Position numbers and translations under genes: made by a program
Part shown: positions 18,964 through 27,490 of the stretch, one piece after another
Layout: every line of letters starts with the position of its first letter
How positions within the stretch are numbered: the first letter of the stretch is position 1
Notes under the pieces: generated by a model
What the model saw: only the letters and a program-made list of their open reading frames with translations
Told to the model about the DNA's origin: nothing
Databases searched by the model: none
NCBI RefSeq assembly: GCF_011046245.1
Contig: NZ_CP049241.1
Span: 930,001-994,000, forward strand
Source: Allorhizobium pseudoryzae
GTDB lineage: Bacteria; Pseudomonadota; Alphaproteobacteria; Rhizobiales; Rhizobiaceae
Direction: 5' to 3'
Length of the DNA: 64,000 nt

Positions 18964-19734
18964 TCAGTATCCCGTGGAGGCGCGCGGACCGGCCGTGCCG
19001 GCAATGGTGGCCAGGATATCATCCAGCAGGCCGGAGGCGCCGAACCGGAAGGTGGAGGGCATCAGCCAGTTGGCGCCCATGATGGTTTCGGCGAGCCGCA
19101 GGTAAAGATCGGCATCGGCGACGGTGGAAATGCCGCCCGCCGGCTTGAAGCCGACCTTCTTGCGGCTGTCGCGGATCGCCTGCAGCATGATGTCGGCGGC
19201 CTCGAGCGTCGCGTTCACGCTCACCTTGCCCGTCGAGGTCTTGATGAAATCGGCGCCCGCCTCGATCGCGAGTTCGGAGGCACGGCGGATCTTGCCGCTT
19301 TCCTTGATTTCGCCGGTTTCGAGAATGACCTTCAGGCAGGCGGAGGGGCAGGCCGCCCTGACGGCCGTGACCATTTCGGTCACGGCTGCTTCGTTGCCGG
19401 CGAGGAAAGCCCGGTAAGGGATGACCAGATCGATCTCGTCCGCGCCATCGGCAATCGCCTGACGGGTTTCCTCGACGACCGTCGAAACCGGCAGTTCGCC
19501 GGAGGGAAAATTGACCACGGTCGCGATCCTGACCGGATGCCCCTCTCCCAGGATGCCACGTGCCTGGGCGACGAAGCGCGGCCAGATGCAGATGGCGGCG
19601 GTTGCGCCATGGGGGCTCTGTGCACGGCGGCACAGCGTCTCGATGGCGGCTGCGTCGCAATCCTCGCGCAGATTGGTCAGATCCAGCAGCGTCAGGGCGA
19701 ACATCGCCACCTCCCGCGGGCTCAACAATTCCAT
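18964..19734 (-). CDS. deoC: deoxyribose-phosphate aldolase
   Basis: A class I aldolase that splits deoxyribose-5-phosphate into glyceraldehyde-3-phosphate and acetaldehyde. The Schiff-base Lys lies in DFIKTSTGK and the second active-site Lys in VGFKPAGGIS. Two starts look equally usable. ATG at 19734 follows GGGAGG and gives 257 residues, near the usual alpha-proteobacterial length. ATG at 19767 follows GAAGGA and adds 11 residues. I chose the shorter. It sits 6 bp before deoA and about 80 bp after pnp in the same operon. Confidence 0.94.
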   Translation of the reverse strand: MELLSPREVAMFALTLLDLTNLREDCDAAAIETLCRRAQSPHGATAAICIWPRFVAQARGILGEGHPVRIATVVNFPSGELPVSTVVEETRQAIADGADEIDLVIPYRAFLAGNEAAVTEMVTAVRAACPSACLKVILETGEIKESGKIRRASELAIEAGADFIKTSTGKVSVNATLEAADIMLQAIRDSRKKVGFKPAGGISTVADADLYLRLAETIMGANWLMPSTFRFGASGLLDDILATIAGTAGPRASTGY

Positions 19735-19850
19735 GGCTTGACCTCCCGGTTTGCTCGGAGCGTCCATAATTATCCTTCAATCGATTAGAGGCAACCCAAG
19801 ACAGGGCGGTGACAGATCGACGCGCCCCACCCGTTCAGCCCGACCTCAGG

Positions 19851-20654
19851 TCAGGCGAGGGTCTCGTGGTTGAACATGTCCCGCAGGATGGCGGCCAGGC
19901 GTTCGCCGCCCTTCGGCGCCATCTCCTTGGTTTCGTCGTGCGACTGCTCGAGGCCCGTCATGCCCGCGCCGAAATTGGTGATGACCGAACAGGCGGCCAC
20001 CTTCAGGCCCACATAACGCGCGAGGATCACCTCCGGCACGGTGGACATGCCGACCGCATCGGCACCGAGAAGGCGCGCCATGCGGATTTCCGCCGGCGTC
20101 TCAAAGCTCGGGCCGGAGAACCACATGTAGACACCGGAATAGAGCGGCGTCGTGGTGCGGATCGCCGCATTGCGGATGGCAAGCGCCAGGTCCGCATCAT
20201 AGGCGGTGGTCATGCCGACGAAACGCCGGTCGCCGCTTTCGCCGATCAGCGGGTTCATGCCGGAATAGTTGATGTGGTCGGAAATCTGCATCACCGAGCC
20301 GGGCGGCATGTCTTCCCTGAGCGAGCCTGCCGAATTTGTCAGAATCAGCGACTGCACGCCGATGCCGTGCAGCACCTCGATCGGAAAACGCATGGCAGAG
20401 GCATCGCCATGCTCGTAGTAATGCGCCCGACCGGACAGCATGATGACCGGATAGCGCCCGAGGCGGCCGGCGACCAGTTCGCCCGCATGGCCCGTCACAC
20501 CGCTTGCCGGAAAGCCCGGCAGTTCGCTGTAGGACACCCGGACCGGGTTCTCGATGGCGCTCACCAGAGAACCAAGCCCCGAGCCGAGCACGATCGCATG
20601 CCGCGGCATCAGCCCATCGAGACGGTCCACCAGAAGATCGATGACCGACTTCAT
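19851..20654 (-). CDS. purine-nucleoside phosphorylase (trimeric, PNP class)
   Basis: A 267-residue phosphorylase of the trimeric PunA/XapA class, which cleaves inosine/guanosine with phosphate. Motifs: the phosphate-binding V-L-G-S-G-L-G near residue 25, S-G-R-A-H-Y-Y-E (about 73-80), T-N-S-A-G-S-L (about 105), the substrate-binding S-G-P-S-F-E-T-P-A-E (about 178) and V-G-M-S-T-V-P-E-V (about 200). It takes inosine from adenosine deaminase and passes ribose-1-phosphate to DeoB. Its start overlaps the cdd stop (ATGA), so the two are coupled. The specific name (punA, deoD or xapA) is left open. Confidence 0.94.
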   Translation of the reverse strand: MKSVIDLLVDRLDGLMPRHAIVLGSGLGSLVSAIENPVRVSYSELPGFPASGVTGHAGELVAGRLGRYPVIMLSGRAHYYEHGDASAMRFPIEVLHGIGVQSLILTNSAGSLREDMPPGSVMQISDHINYSGMNPLIGESGDRRFVGMTTAYDADLALAIRNAAIRTTTPLYSGVYMWFSGPSFETPAEIRMARLLGADAVGMSTVPEVILARYVGLKVAACSVITNFGAGMTGLEQSHDETKEMAPKGGERLAAILRDMFNHETLA

Positions 20655-21043
20655 CCGATCACATCCGTCTGGAAGGAGAAGGGCAGCAATTCGTCCATGG
20701 TGAGCGTCTTCTGCACGCCCATGTCGTCACAGAGGTAAACGCGCGTTTCCGGACCGGCAAATTCGGCGATCTTCTGACGGCAGCCGCCACAGGGCGGGCA
20801 ACAGGCGAGCTTTTCCGCGATCACGGCGATCTCGAGGATTCGGCTGCCGCCCCCCATTACCATGTTGCCGATTGCGGTGGGTTCGGCGCACCAGCCTTGC
20901 GGAAAGGACAGGTTCTCGACATTGGCGCCCACGTAGATCTTGCCGTCATCGGCGCGGATGGCAGCACCGACCGGGAACTTGGAATAGGGCGCGTAAGCGC
21001 GTGCCATGGCCCCGCGGGCAGCTTCGAACAGGTCGTGCGACAT
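20651..21043 (-). CDS. cdd: cytidine deaminase
   Basis: A 130-residue homotetrameric-type cytidine deaminase. It has the catalytic C-A-E motif (WCAEPTAIG, about residues 51-59) and the zinc-binding CPPCGGCRQ (about 81-89), giving three Cys ligands as in small bacterial enzymes. It converts (deoxy)cytidine to (deoxy)uridine. It lies 6 bp after the second permease gene and overlaps pnp by 4 bp. Confidence 0.96.
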   Translation of the reverse strand: MSHDLFEAARGAMARAYAPYSKFPVGAAIRADDGKIYVGANVENLSFPQGWCAEPTAIGNMVMGGGSRILEIAVIAEKLACCPPCGGCRQKIAEFAGPETRVYLCDDMGVQKTLTMDELLPFSFQTDVIG

Positions 21044-21049
21044 GAGAAC

Positions 21050-22021
21050 TCAACGCTCCTTGGTATAGGCGACGCCACCGGCCTTCGGCGGCCGGGCGAC
21101 CCCGATGAACCCCGCCAGCAGGATGCAGGTCAGGATATAGGGCAGCGCCTGGAAAATCTGCACCGGCACTTCGCCGATGCCGGGCACGGCCTTGCCCTGC
21201 ATGAAGTTGGCAAAGGCATCGAGGAAGCCGAACAGCAGGCAGGCGAACATCACCGGCACGGGCTTCCACTTGGCAAAGATGAGCGCGGCAAGCGCGATAT
21301 ACCCCTTGCCGGCCGACATATCCTTGATGAAGGCCGCCGACTGGGCAATCGAGAGGTAGGCGCCGGCAAAACCGCAGAGGAAGCCGGCGGCGATGACCGC
21401 CCGGTAACGCAGCCAGGTGACCGAGATGCCGGCCGTATCGACCGCACCCGGATTTTCGCCGACGGCGCGCAGGCGAAGGCCGAAGCGGGTGCGGAACAGC
21501 ACCCACCAGGTGATCGGTACGGCGAGGAAGGCGAGATAGGTCAGGATATTGTTGCCGGAAATGACATTGGCATAAAGCGGGCCGATGATCGGCACCTCGC
21601 GCATGGCATCGGCAAAGGGCAGGATGATCGGCGTGAAGCGCCCATCGCCGGAGACCTGCGGCGTGCGCCCGCCCTGGCCGAACCAGGCCTGGCCCAGCAC
21701 GACGGTCAAGCCGGCGGCGACGAAGTTCAGCGCCACGCCAGAGACGATCTGGTTGCCGCGATTGGTGATCGAGGCAAAACCGTGGATCAGCGAGAAGATA
21801 ATCGAGACGGCAATGCCGCCGAGCAGACCAAGCCAGGCATTGCCCGTCAGATAGGCGACACAGGCGGAGGCAAAGGCCGCTGCCAGCATCTTGCCTTCAA
21901 GCCCGATGTCGAAGACGCCGGCGCGTTCGGTAAACAGGCCTGCGAGCGCCGTGAACAACAGCGGAATGGAGAGCCTGATCGTGGAGCCGAGGATGCTGAC
22001 GACGATATCGAAGAAATCCAT
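21050..22021 (-). CDS. nucleoside ABC transporter permease (second)
   Basis: A 323-residue permease of the branched-chain/BMP-type family with about eight to ten membrane helices. The conserved signature T-E-R-A-G-V-F-D-I-G-L-E-G (about 32-44) is typical of nucleoside importer permeases, as in YufQ/NupC. ATG at 22021 follows GAGGAGGA; the upstream open frame overlaps the other permease and lacks a start signal. It pairs with the upstream permease and the ATPase. The substrate is inferred from the downstream nucleoside enzymes. Confidence 0.9.
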   Translation of the reverse strand: MDFFDIVVSILGSTIRLSIPLLFTALAGLFTERAGVFDIGLEGKMLAAAFASACVAYLTGNAWLGLLGGIAVSIIFSLIHGFASITNRGNQIVSGVALNFVAAGLTVVLGQAWFGQGGRTPQVSGDGRFTPIILPFADAMREVPIIGPLYANVISGNNILTYLAFLAVPITWWVLFRTRFGLRLRAVGENPGAVDTAGISVTWLRYRAVIAAGFLCGFAGAYLSIAQSAAFIKDMSAGKGYIALAALIFAKWKPVPVMFACLLFGFLDAFANFMQGKAVPGIGEVPVQIFQALPYILTCILLAGFIGVARPPKAGGVAYTKER

Positions 22022-22031
22022 GACGTCCTCC

Positions 22032-23135
22032 TCAGGTCCGTTTGAAGCGCTGGTAGATGTGAACCATGGTCGGCCGGAACATGTATTCCAGCGCGCCGGC
22101 AAACAGGATCACCAGACCCTGGATCACGACGATCATCTCACGGGTGATGTTGGGCATCTCGAAGGACAGATCCGCACCGCCCTGATAGAGGATGCCGAAC
22201 AGCAGCGCCGCCAAGACGATGCCGAGCGGATGGCTGCGGCCCATCAGCGAGACGGCGATGCCGACGAAACCGGCGCCACCGACGAATTCGACCTGCAGGC
22301 GGGCCGAGGCCCCCATCACCGGGTTCAGCGCCATCATGCCGGCAAGACCGCCGGAGATCAGCATGGCGATGATGACGGTGCGGGCATAGGGAATGCCGGC
22401 ATAGACGGCGGCAGATGGGCTGATGCCGAGCGTACGCATCTCGTAACCGAGCTTGGTGCGCCAGATCAGCACCCAGACGAGGAAGGCCATCACGAGCGCG
22501 ATGAGGAACGAGACGTTGAACGGCGCCGGGCCGAGCTTCAGGCCGAACCAGGCCATCAGCCAGTCGAGTTTCGGCAATTGCCCGCCGGGCAGGAAGGTGC
22601 GGGTTTCCGGCGCCATCTTGCCGGGCACGATCAGCACGTTCACCAGCAGGTAGACCATCAGAGCCGCGCCGATGAAATTGAACATGATGGTGGTGATGAC
22701 GATGTGGCTGCCGCGCTTGGCCTGCAGCCAGGCAGGGATCAGTGCCCAGCCGGCACCGAAGAGCGCCGCGCCGATGACGGCGAAGGGCATCGTCACATAC
22801 CAGGGCACATACTTGTCGAGTGCCAGCGCAACGAGGGCAGCCCCCAGACCGCCGAGATAGGCCTGACCTTCGGAACCGATGTTGAAGAGACCGGCATGGA
22901 AGGCAACCGCGACGGACAGACCGGTGAAGATGAAGCTCGTCGTGTAGAACAGCGTGAAGCCGATGGCATCGCCGCGACCGAGCGATCCCTCGATCAAGAG
23001 GCGCAGGGCTTCAAACGGATTTTCGCCGATCCACCAGACCACGAGGCCCGAGATGAAGAAGGCCACCAGCAGGTTGAGAAACGGCATCAGCCCGTAGGTG
23101 ATCCAGTTGGGCAAGGGTACGGAAGCGGTGCTCAT
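22032..23135 (-). CDS. nucleoside ABC transporter permease (first)
   Basis: A 367-residue permease of the YufP/NupB type, with about ten membrane helices and the family signature F-N-I-G-S-E-G-Q-A-Y-L-G-G at about residues 85-97. It forms the translocation channel with the second permease. It starts 13 bp after the ATPase gene ends and is followed 10 bp later by the other permease, so all are cotranscribed. Confidence 0.9.
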   Translation of the reverse strand: MSTASVPLPNWITYGLMPFLNLLVAFFISGLVVWWIGENPFEALRLLIEGSLGRGDAIGFTLFYTTSFIFTGLSVAVAFHAGLFNIGSEGQAYLGGLGAALVALALDKYVPWYVTMPFAVIGAALFGAGWALIPAWLQAKRGSHIVITTIMFNFIGAALMVYLLVNVLIVPGKMAPETRTFLPGGQLPKLDWLMAWFGLKLGPAPFNVSFLIALVMAFLVWVLIWRTKLGYEMRTLGISPSAAVYAGIPYARTVIIAMLISGGLAGMMALNPVMGASARLQVEFVGGAGFVGIAVSLMGRSHPLGIVLAALLFGILYQGGADLSFEMPNITREMIVVIQGLVILFAGALEYMFRPTMVHIYQRFKRT

Positions 23136-23148
23136 CAGAGGGTCTTTC

Positions 23149-24660
23149 TCATGCGGCGATGCCTGCCATCATCAGGCCCAGCGTCTGTTCTCCGGCATCC
23201 GCGGTCTTTTCGCCCACCACCCGGCCGGCGAACATCACGAGGATACGATCCGACAGCGAACGGATTTCGTCCAGTTCGACGGAGACGAGCAGCACGGCCT
23301 TTCCGGCATCACGCATGTCAACGATACGGCGGTGAATGAATTCGATGGCGCCGATATCGACGCCGCGGGTCGGCTGGCCGATGATCAGCACCTTGGGATC
23401 GCGCTCGATCTCACGCGCCACGACGATCTTCTGCTGGTTGCCGCCGGAGAAATTGGCGGTCTTCAGAAGCGGGTTCGGTGGGCGGATATCGTATTTCTCG
23501 ATCTTCTCCACCGCTTCGGCCTGCATGGCCTTCAGGTCGAGAAGCCCGGCGCGGCCGTAACGGGAATCGCGATGATAGCCGAGAACGGCATTTTCATATT
23601 CGGAGAACTTGAGGACGAGGCCCATATGGTGGCGGTCTTCCGGAATATGCGCCAGACCCAACGCCCTTAAGCGAGCCGGATCGGCCCCCGCAATCGGCTT
23701 TCCATCGATCAGGATTTCGCCGGAGGCCGGCTTGCGGATACCGGCAATCGCTTCAAGCAGTTCCGACTGGCCATTGCCGGCAACGCCTGCAAGACCGACG
23801 ATCTCGCCCTCGCGCACCTCGAAGGACACGTTATCGACCATGGTCACGCCGCGGCCATCCTTGACCGTCAGGTTCTTGACGGAGAGGAGTACCTTGCCGG
23901 GGTTTGCCTCACCTTTTTCGACGCGCAAGAGGACGCGACGGCCGACCATCAGTTCGGCCAGTTCCTCGACGCTGGTTTCCGCCGTCTTGCGGGTCGCGAC
24001 CATCTCGCCGCGGCGCATGACGGAGACCTCGTCGGTGATCGCCATGATCTCGCGCAGCTTGTGGGTGATGAGGATGACCGTCTTGCCCTGGTCGCGCAGC
24101 ACCTTCAGCACCTTGAACAGGTGATCGGCTTCCGCGGGCGTCAAGACACCGGTCGGTTCATCGAGGATCAAGATATCGGCCTTGCGGTAGAGCGCTTTGA
24201 GGATTTCCACGCGCTGCTGGCGGCCGACCGGCAATTCCTCGATCACGGCATCCGGATCGACATCAAGGCCGTATTCCGTCTCCAGGCGCTTCAATTCGGT
24301 GCGGGCTTCCGAAACGCCCTTGGCCAGCAGTTGCCCGCCTTCGGCGCCGAGAATGATGTTTTCCAGGACGGTGAAATTTTCGACCAGCATGAAGTGCTGG
24401 TGCACCATGCCGATGCCGGCGGAAATGGCCGCCTGGCTGTCGCGGATGGTCATCGGCTTGCCATCGATGCGGATCTCGCCGCGATCGGCCTGGTAAAAGC
24501 CGTAGATGATGGACATGAGCGTCGATTTGCCGGCACCGTTCTCCCCGATGATGCCGTGGATCGTTCCCTTTTCCACCTTCAGATTGATGTTCTTGTTGGC
24601 ATGAACGGCACCGAAGCTCTTGTCGATGCCCACCAGTTCGATCGCGGGGTTCTGGCTCAC
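23149..24660 (-). CDS. nucleoside ABC transporter, tandem ATP-binding protein
   Basis: A 503-residue protein with two ABC domains (about 1-235 and 250-500), as in simple-sugar and BMP-type importers. The first has Walker [10 protein letters not shown], signature LPVGRQQR and Walker B ILILDEPT. The second is degenerate in Walker A (GVAGNGQS), with signature FSGGNQQK and Gln instead of Glu after Walker B (LIIGQPTRG), which is usual for this family. GTG at 24660 has AAGGAAAGG upstream and is preferred over ATG at 24693, which overlaps the intercistronic hairpin. It drives nucleoside uptake. Confidence 0.93.
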   Translation of the reverse strand: MSQNPAIELVGIDKSFGAVHANKNINLKVEKGTIHGIIGENGAGKSTLMSIIYGFYQADRGEIRIDGKPMTIRDSQAAISAGIGMVHQHFMLVENFTVLENIILGAEGGQLLAKGVSEARTELKRLETEYGLDVDPDAVIEELPVGRQQRVEILKALYRKADILILDEPTGVLTPAEADHLFKVLKVLRDQGKTVILITHKLREIMAITDEVSVMRRGEMVATRKTAETSVEELAELMVGRRVLLRVEKGEANPGKVLLSVKNLTVKDGRGVTMVDNVSFEVREGEIVGLAGVAGNGQSELLEAIAGIRKPASGEILIDGKPIAGADPARLRALGLAHIPEDRHHMGLVLKFSEYENAVLGYHRDSRYGRAGLLDLKAMQAEAVEKIEKYDIRPPNPLLKTANFSGGNQQKIVVAREIERDPKVLIIGQPTRGVDIGAIEFIHRRIVDMRDAGKAVLLVSVELDEIRSLSDRILVMFAGRVVGEKTADAGEQTLGLMMAGIAA

Positions 24661-24696
24661 ACGCCTTGCCTTTCCTTGCCGGACGCCGGACATGAT

Positions 24697-24729
24697 GAGG
24701 GCGTATGACGGATTTCGCCATACGCCCTC
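24697..24729 (-). promoter_or_regulatory. intercistronic stem-loop between BMP lipoprotein and ABC ATPase genes
   Basis: A perfect 11-bp stem (GAGGGCGTATG / CATACGCCCTC) with an 11-nt loop lies just after the substrate-binding-protein stop. There is no U-run, so an mRNA-stabilising or processing stem is more likely than a terminator. Such stems commonly raise binding-protein level above the other subunits. Confidence 0.7.
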
Positions 24730-24738
24730 ACTGGTTCA

Positions 24739-25731
24739 TTACATCGGGCAGCTGTTGTCCGACATGTAATCATGCACCTTGACGGCGCCCGACACGATGT
24801 CAGCCTTGGCCTTCTCGACCGCAGCCTTCATCTCCGGGGTGATCAGCTTGGCATTGTTGTCGTCGAGCGCGTAACCGACGCCATCTTCCTTCACGCCATT
24901 GGCCTGGATGCCGCCGGTGAACTTGCCGGCTGCGGCGTCCTTGTAGGCGTTGTAGACGGCGAGATCGACGCGCTTGACCATGGAGGTCAGCACCGAACCC
25001 GGATGCAGGTGGTTCTGGTTGGAATCGACGCCGATCGACAGCTTCTTGTTGTCGGCCGCCGTCTGCAGAACACCGAGACCGGTTGCACCGGCTGCCGCAT
25101 AAATGACGTCGGCGCCCTGGTCGATCTGGTTCTTGGTGAGTTCACCGCCGCGCACCGGATCGTTCCAGGCAGCACCGGTCGTGCCGGTCATGTTCTGCAG
25201 GACTTCGATCTTGCCATTGGCAGCCTTGGCGCCCTGGGCATAGCCACAGGCGAACTTGCGGATCAGCGGAATGTCCATGCCGCCGATGAAGCCGACCTTG
25301 CCGGACTTGGAGGCCATGCCGGCCAGAACGCCGACCAGGTAGGAGCCTTCCTCTTCCTTGAAGACGACGGACCGCACGTTCGGCAGATCAACCACCGAGT
25401 CAACGATCACGAACTTGGTGTCCGGGAATTCGGCCGCGACCTTTTCCATAGCCGAGGTCCAGGCGAAGGAGACGGCGACAACCGGGTTGAAGCCCTTGGA
25501 GGCGAAGTTGCGGATCGCCTGCTCGCCCTGCGTATCGCTGGTCGGCTCAAAGTCGCGGAAGTCGGTGCCGGTTTCCTTCTTGTAGGCCTCTGCGCCCTGG
25601 AAGGCGGCTTCGTTGAAGGATTTGTCGAACTTGCCACCGGTGCCATAGACCAGTGCCGGCTTGATGTCGGCGGCCAGAGCCGTGGTCGACAGCGCAAGAG
25701 TGGCAAGGAGTGTCAGAAACGATTTCTTCAT
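24739..25731 (-). CDS. BMP family nucleoside-binding protein
   Basis: A 330-residue periplasmic binding protein of the basic membrane protein (Bmp/Med) family, which binds nucleosides such as guanosine or adenosine. It has a clear signal peptide (1-21, ending TALA); there is no lipobox, so it is probably soluble. The BMP core includes GGKFDKSFNE near the mature N terminus and AAGATGLG around residue 210. ATG at 25731 begins the signal; upstream codons are not convincing. First gene of an eight-gene operon, it is preceded by a possible operator at 25855-25881. Confidence 0.92.
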   Translation of the reverse strand: MKKSFLTLLATLALSTTALAADIKPALVYGTGGKFDKSFNEAAFQGAEAYKKETGTDFRDFEPTSDTQGEQAIRNFASKGFNPVVAVSFAWTSAMEKVAAEFPDTKFVIVDSVVDLPNVRSVVFKEEEGSYLVGVLAGMASKSGKVGFIGGMDIPLIRKFACGYAQGAKAANGKIEVLQNMTGTTGAAWNDPVRGGELTKNQIDQGADVIYAAAGATGLGVLQTAADNKKLSIGVDSNQNHLHPGSVLTSMVKRVDLAVYNAYKDAAAGKFTGGIQANGVKEDGVGYALDDNNAKLITPEMKAAVEKAKADIVSGAVKVHDYMSDNSCPM

Positions 25732-25854
25732 CGTGCAGCCCTGTTTTTGCTTTTCATCCTGGGTCCCCCCGCACGCCGTGTCAGGCATGTCTGCGGTGCC
25801 AGCTGTTCCCATTATGCCTGGCTAGGGCCTATCCTTGCATGGCTGCACGGGAAA

Positions 25855-25881
25855 TTCACCAGAAATTTTTCATCTGGTCAA
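25855..25881. promoter_or_regulatory. candidate operator upstream of the nucleoside import operon
   Basis: Near-perfect inverted repeat TTCACCAGA / TCTGGTCAA (8 of 9 bases pair) with a 9-nt AT-rich centre, 125-150 bp upstream of the BMP start. The size fits a dimeric GntR- or LacI-type site. No regulator gene is adjacent. Confidence 0.4.
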
Positions 25882-25916
25882 AATCCACTTTGACTGCTCG
25901 TTCCCTCAGCAGGTGA

Positions 25917-25943
25917 CGCCGCAGGCTGCACAAAGCTGCGGCG
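25917..25943. terminator. possible terminator stem after msrA
   Basis: A perfect 8-bp stem (CGCCGCAG / CTGCGGCG) with an 11-nt loop lies 22 bp after the msrA stop. No U-run follows, so function is uncertain. Confidence 0.4.
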
Positions 25944-25965
25944 CGATGCCTGGAAAAGCTTCAGA

Positions 25966-26619
25966 TCAGACCCCGACGGGGCAGCTGACGCCGGTTCCCT
26001 TCAGGCCGCAATAGCCGCCGGGGTTCTTGGCCAGATACTGCTGATGGTAATCCTCGGCGTAATAGAATTCGTCGGCCGAGGCGATTTCCGTGGTGATCTT
26101 CGCGTTGCGACCGGCATCATCCAGCGCCTTCTGGAAGGCCTGGCGTGCCGCCTTGGCCTTTTCCAGCTGCTCGGGCCGGGTCGTATAGAGCGCGGAGCGA
26201 TAGGTGGTGCCGACGTCATTGCCCTGGCGCATGCCCTGCGTCGGATCATGCTGCTCGAAGAAGGTCTTCAGAAGGGCCTCGTAGGAGACGACGGACGGGT
26301 CGTAGACCACCTTCACCACTTCGGCATGGCCCGTCAGCCCCGTCGTCGTCTCGTGATAGGTCGGGTTCGGCGTCAGGCCACCCTGGTAGCCCACGGCTGT
26401 CACCCAGACGCCCGGCAGGGTCCAGAACAGGCGCTCGGCACCCCAGAAGCAACCCATGCCGAAATAGGCAACGTGCAGATGATCCGGATAGGGGCCCTTC
26501 AGCGGCTGGCCGTTGACGAAATGGAACTCGGACGTCGGCAAAGGCTCCGCGCGGCCCGGCAGGGCCGCATCCGGCGTTGGCATGACGGTCTTCTTGTTGA
26601 ACATGTCGATCAGGAACAT
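25966..26619 (-). CDS. msrA: peptide-methionine (S)-S-oxide reductase MsrA
   Basis: A 217-residue enzyme that repairs oxidised methionine in proteins. The catalytic Cys is in GCFWG (Cys57), followed by the G-Y-x-G-G motif and E-V-V-x-V-x-Y-D-P, both family hallmarks. C-terminal G-Y-C-G-L and S-C-P provide recycling cysteines. The N-terminal extension of about 45 residues is typical of the longer bacterial form. Stand-alone gene between the nucleoside operon and a small membrane protein; it fits the oxidative-stress theme of the region. Confidence 0.96.
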   Translation of the reverse strand: MFLIDMFNKKTVMPTPDAALPGRAEPLPTSEFHFVNGQPLKGPYPDHLHVAYFGMGCFWGAERLFWTLPGVWVTAVGYQGGLTPNPTYHETTTGLTGHAEVVKVVYDPSVVSYEALLKTFFEQHDPTQGMRQGNDVGTTYRSALYTTRPEQLEKAKAARQAFQKALDDAGRNAKITTEIASADEFYYAEDYHQQYLAKNPGGYCGLKGTGVSCPVGV

Positions 26620-26694
26620 TCTTGCCTCCTTGTTCCGCAGGCGTTCCGGTGGCGGCCTTCACTCGCGGGCCTTTTGCTTATCGGCCCATCACTC

Positions 26695-27009
26695 TCAGGC
26701 CAGGACGCTGATCCGGCGCGGCTTTCGATAGCCGATCATCCAGAAGACGAGCGACACAGCCAAGAGGACGACGAAAGCCGGCAGCCCGATTATGCGTTGA
26801 ATGCCACCACGCCAGGCTTCCGCGTGAATATAGTGTTCGACCCAGGCTTTCACCAGAGGCAGGCTGTCCGGATGAAGAGCATTCCAATCGTCTCCGAAAG
26901 GCGTGAGGACGACCGTGGATGTCGAAACGGATAGAATGGCATCCACCGTCCCGGCGGCAATCGCTGCCATCAGGAAGAAAAGACTGAAAAAGCGAAACAG
27001 AAATGCCAT
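26695..27009 (-). CDS. small two-helix membrane protein, unknown function
   Basis: A 104-residue protein with two hydrophobic segments (about 2-25 and 74-95) flanking a soluble stretch rich in W, H and acidic residues (about 38-70), and a basic C terminus (GYRKPRR). I do not recognise a characterised family. ATG at 27009 follows a GAGGGCAAGGAT ribosome site; the open frame upstream has no start signal and spans the promoter motif. A good match to an EcfG-type promoter (27044-27068) directly upstream suggests induction by general stress. Confidence 0.75.
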   Translation of the reverse strand: MAFLFRFFSLFFLMAAIAAGTVDAILSVSTSTVVLTPFGDDWNALHPDSLPLVKAWVEHYIHAEAWRGGIQRIIGLPAFVVLLAVSLVFWMIGYRKPRRISVLA

Positions 27010-27043
27010 ATCCTTGCCCTCACCGGCGACTGTCTCAGCTGGA

Positions 27044-27068
27044 AACACACTTAAGATCAGCTGGTTCC
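27044..27068 (-). promoter_or_regulatory. EcfG-like general-stress promoter of the small membrane protein gene
   Basis: Minus strand: GGAAC (27068-27064), 16-nt spacer, TGTT (27047-27044). The alphaproteobacterial EcfG consensus is GGAAC-N16/17-cGTT. It ends 35 bp before the ATG at 27009. One base of the -10 differs from the best consensus. Confidence 0.55.
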
Positions 27069-27212
27069 GGAAGGCAATCACGAAGTGCTGCGAGACAGTG
27101 GGCGAATAGGTCACAAAAGTTTCAGATTCGGGTTGATTGCTGGAAAATCATCGGTATATATCCGCCCCGACCGCTGCTTCGGCCTCTTGCGCCCCGGCAG
27201 CCCTTGGATCAA

Positions 27213-27302
27213 GGACAGGTGGCCGAGTGGTTGAAGGCGCACGCCTGGAACGCGTGTATACGTGAAAGCGTATCGAGGGTTCGAATCCCTCTCTGTCCGC
27301 CA
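27213..27302 (+). tRNA. tRNA-Ser (GGA anticodon)
   Basis: A 90-nt class II tRNA. The acceptor stem GGACAGG pairs with TCTGTCC; the anticodon stem CACGC/GCGTG encloses loop CTGGAAC with anticodon GGA at 27247-27249 (reads UCC/UCU). A long variable arm (TACG...CGTA) and T-loop GGTTCGAATCC are present, and CCA is encoded. No integrase or direct repeat is adjacent. Confidence 0.97.
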
Positions 27303-27490
27303 TCTTTTCAGCACACGATAGCCGACCCTACGCGACCTGCCGGTTCTGCCTAACGTTGACGCATCGTATCGTTCACGTACAAAGCCCGCACGCCGGTGTT
27401 CTTTTCTTGACAGACGGCGTGAAATCTTTACGCAGAACTGCCGCGATCCGTGTGTGCATCGCAGATAGTAACGATTAGCTGGAATCCAAC

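Noticed and set aside
23149..24660. Broken second ATPase domain in the nucleoside importer (degenerate Walker A, Gln after Walker B)
   Set aside because: This degeneracy is normal for the tandem ATPases of BMP and simple-sugar importers.
27213..27302. tRNA-Ser as an integration site of a genomic island
   Set aside because: No integrase, no repeated tRNA 3' end and only housekeeping genes downstream.
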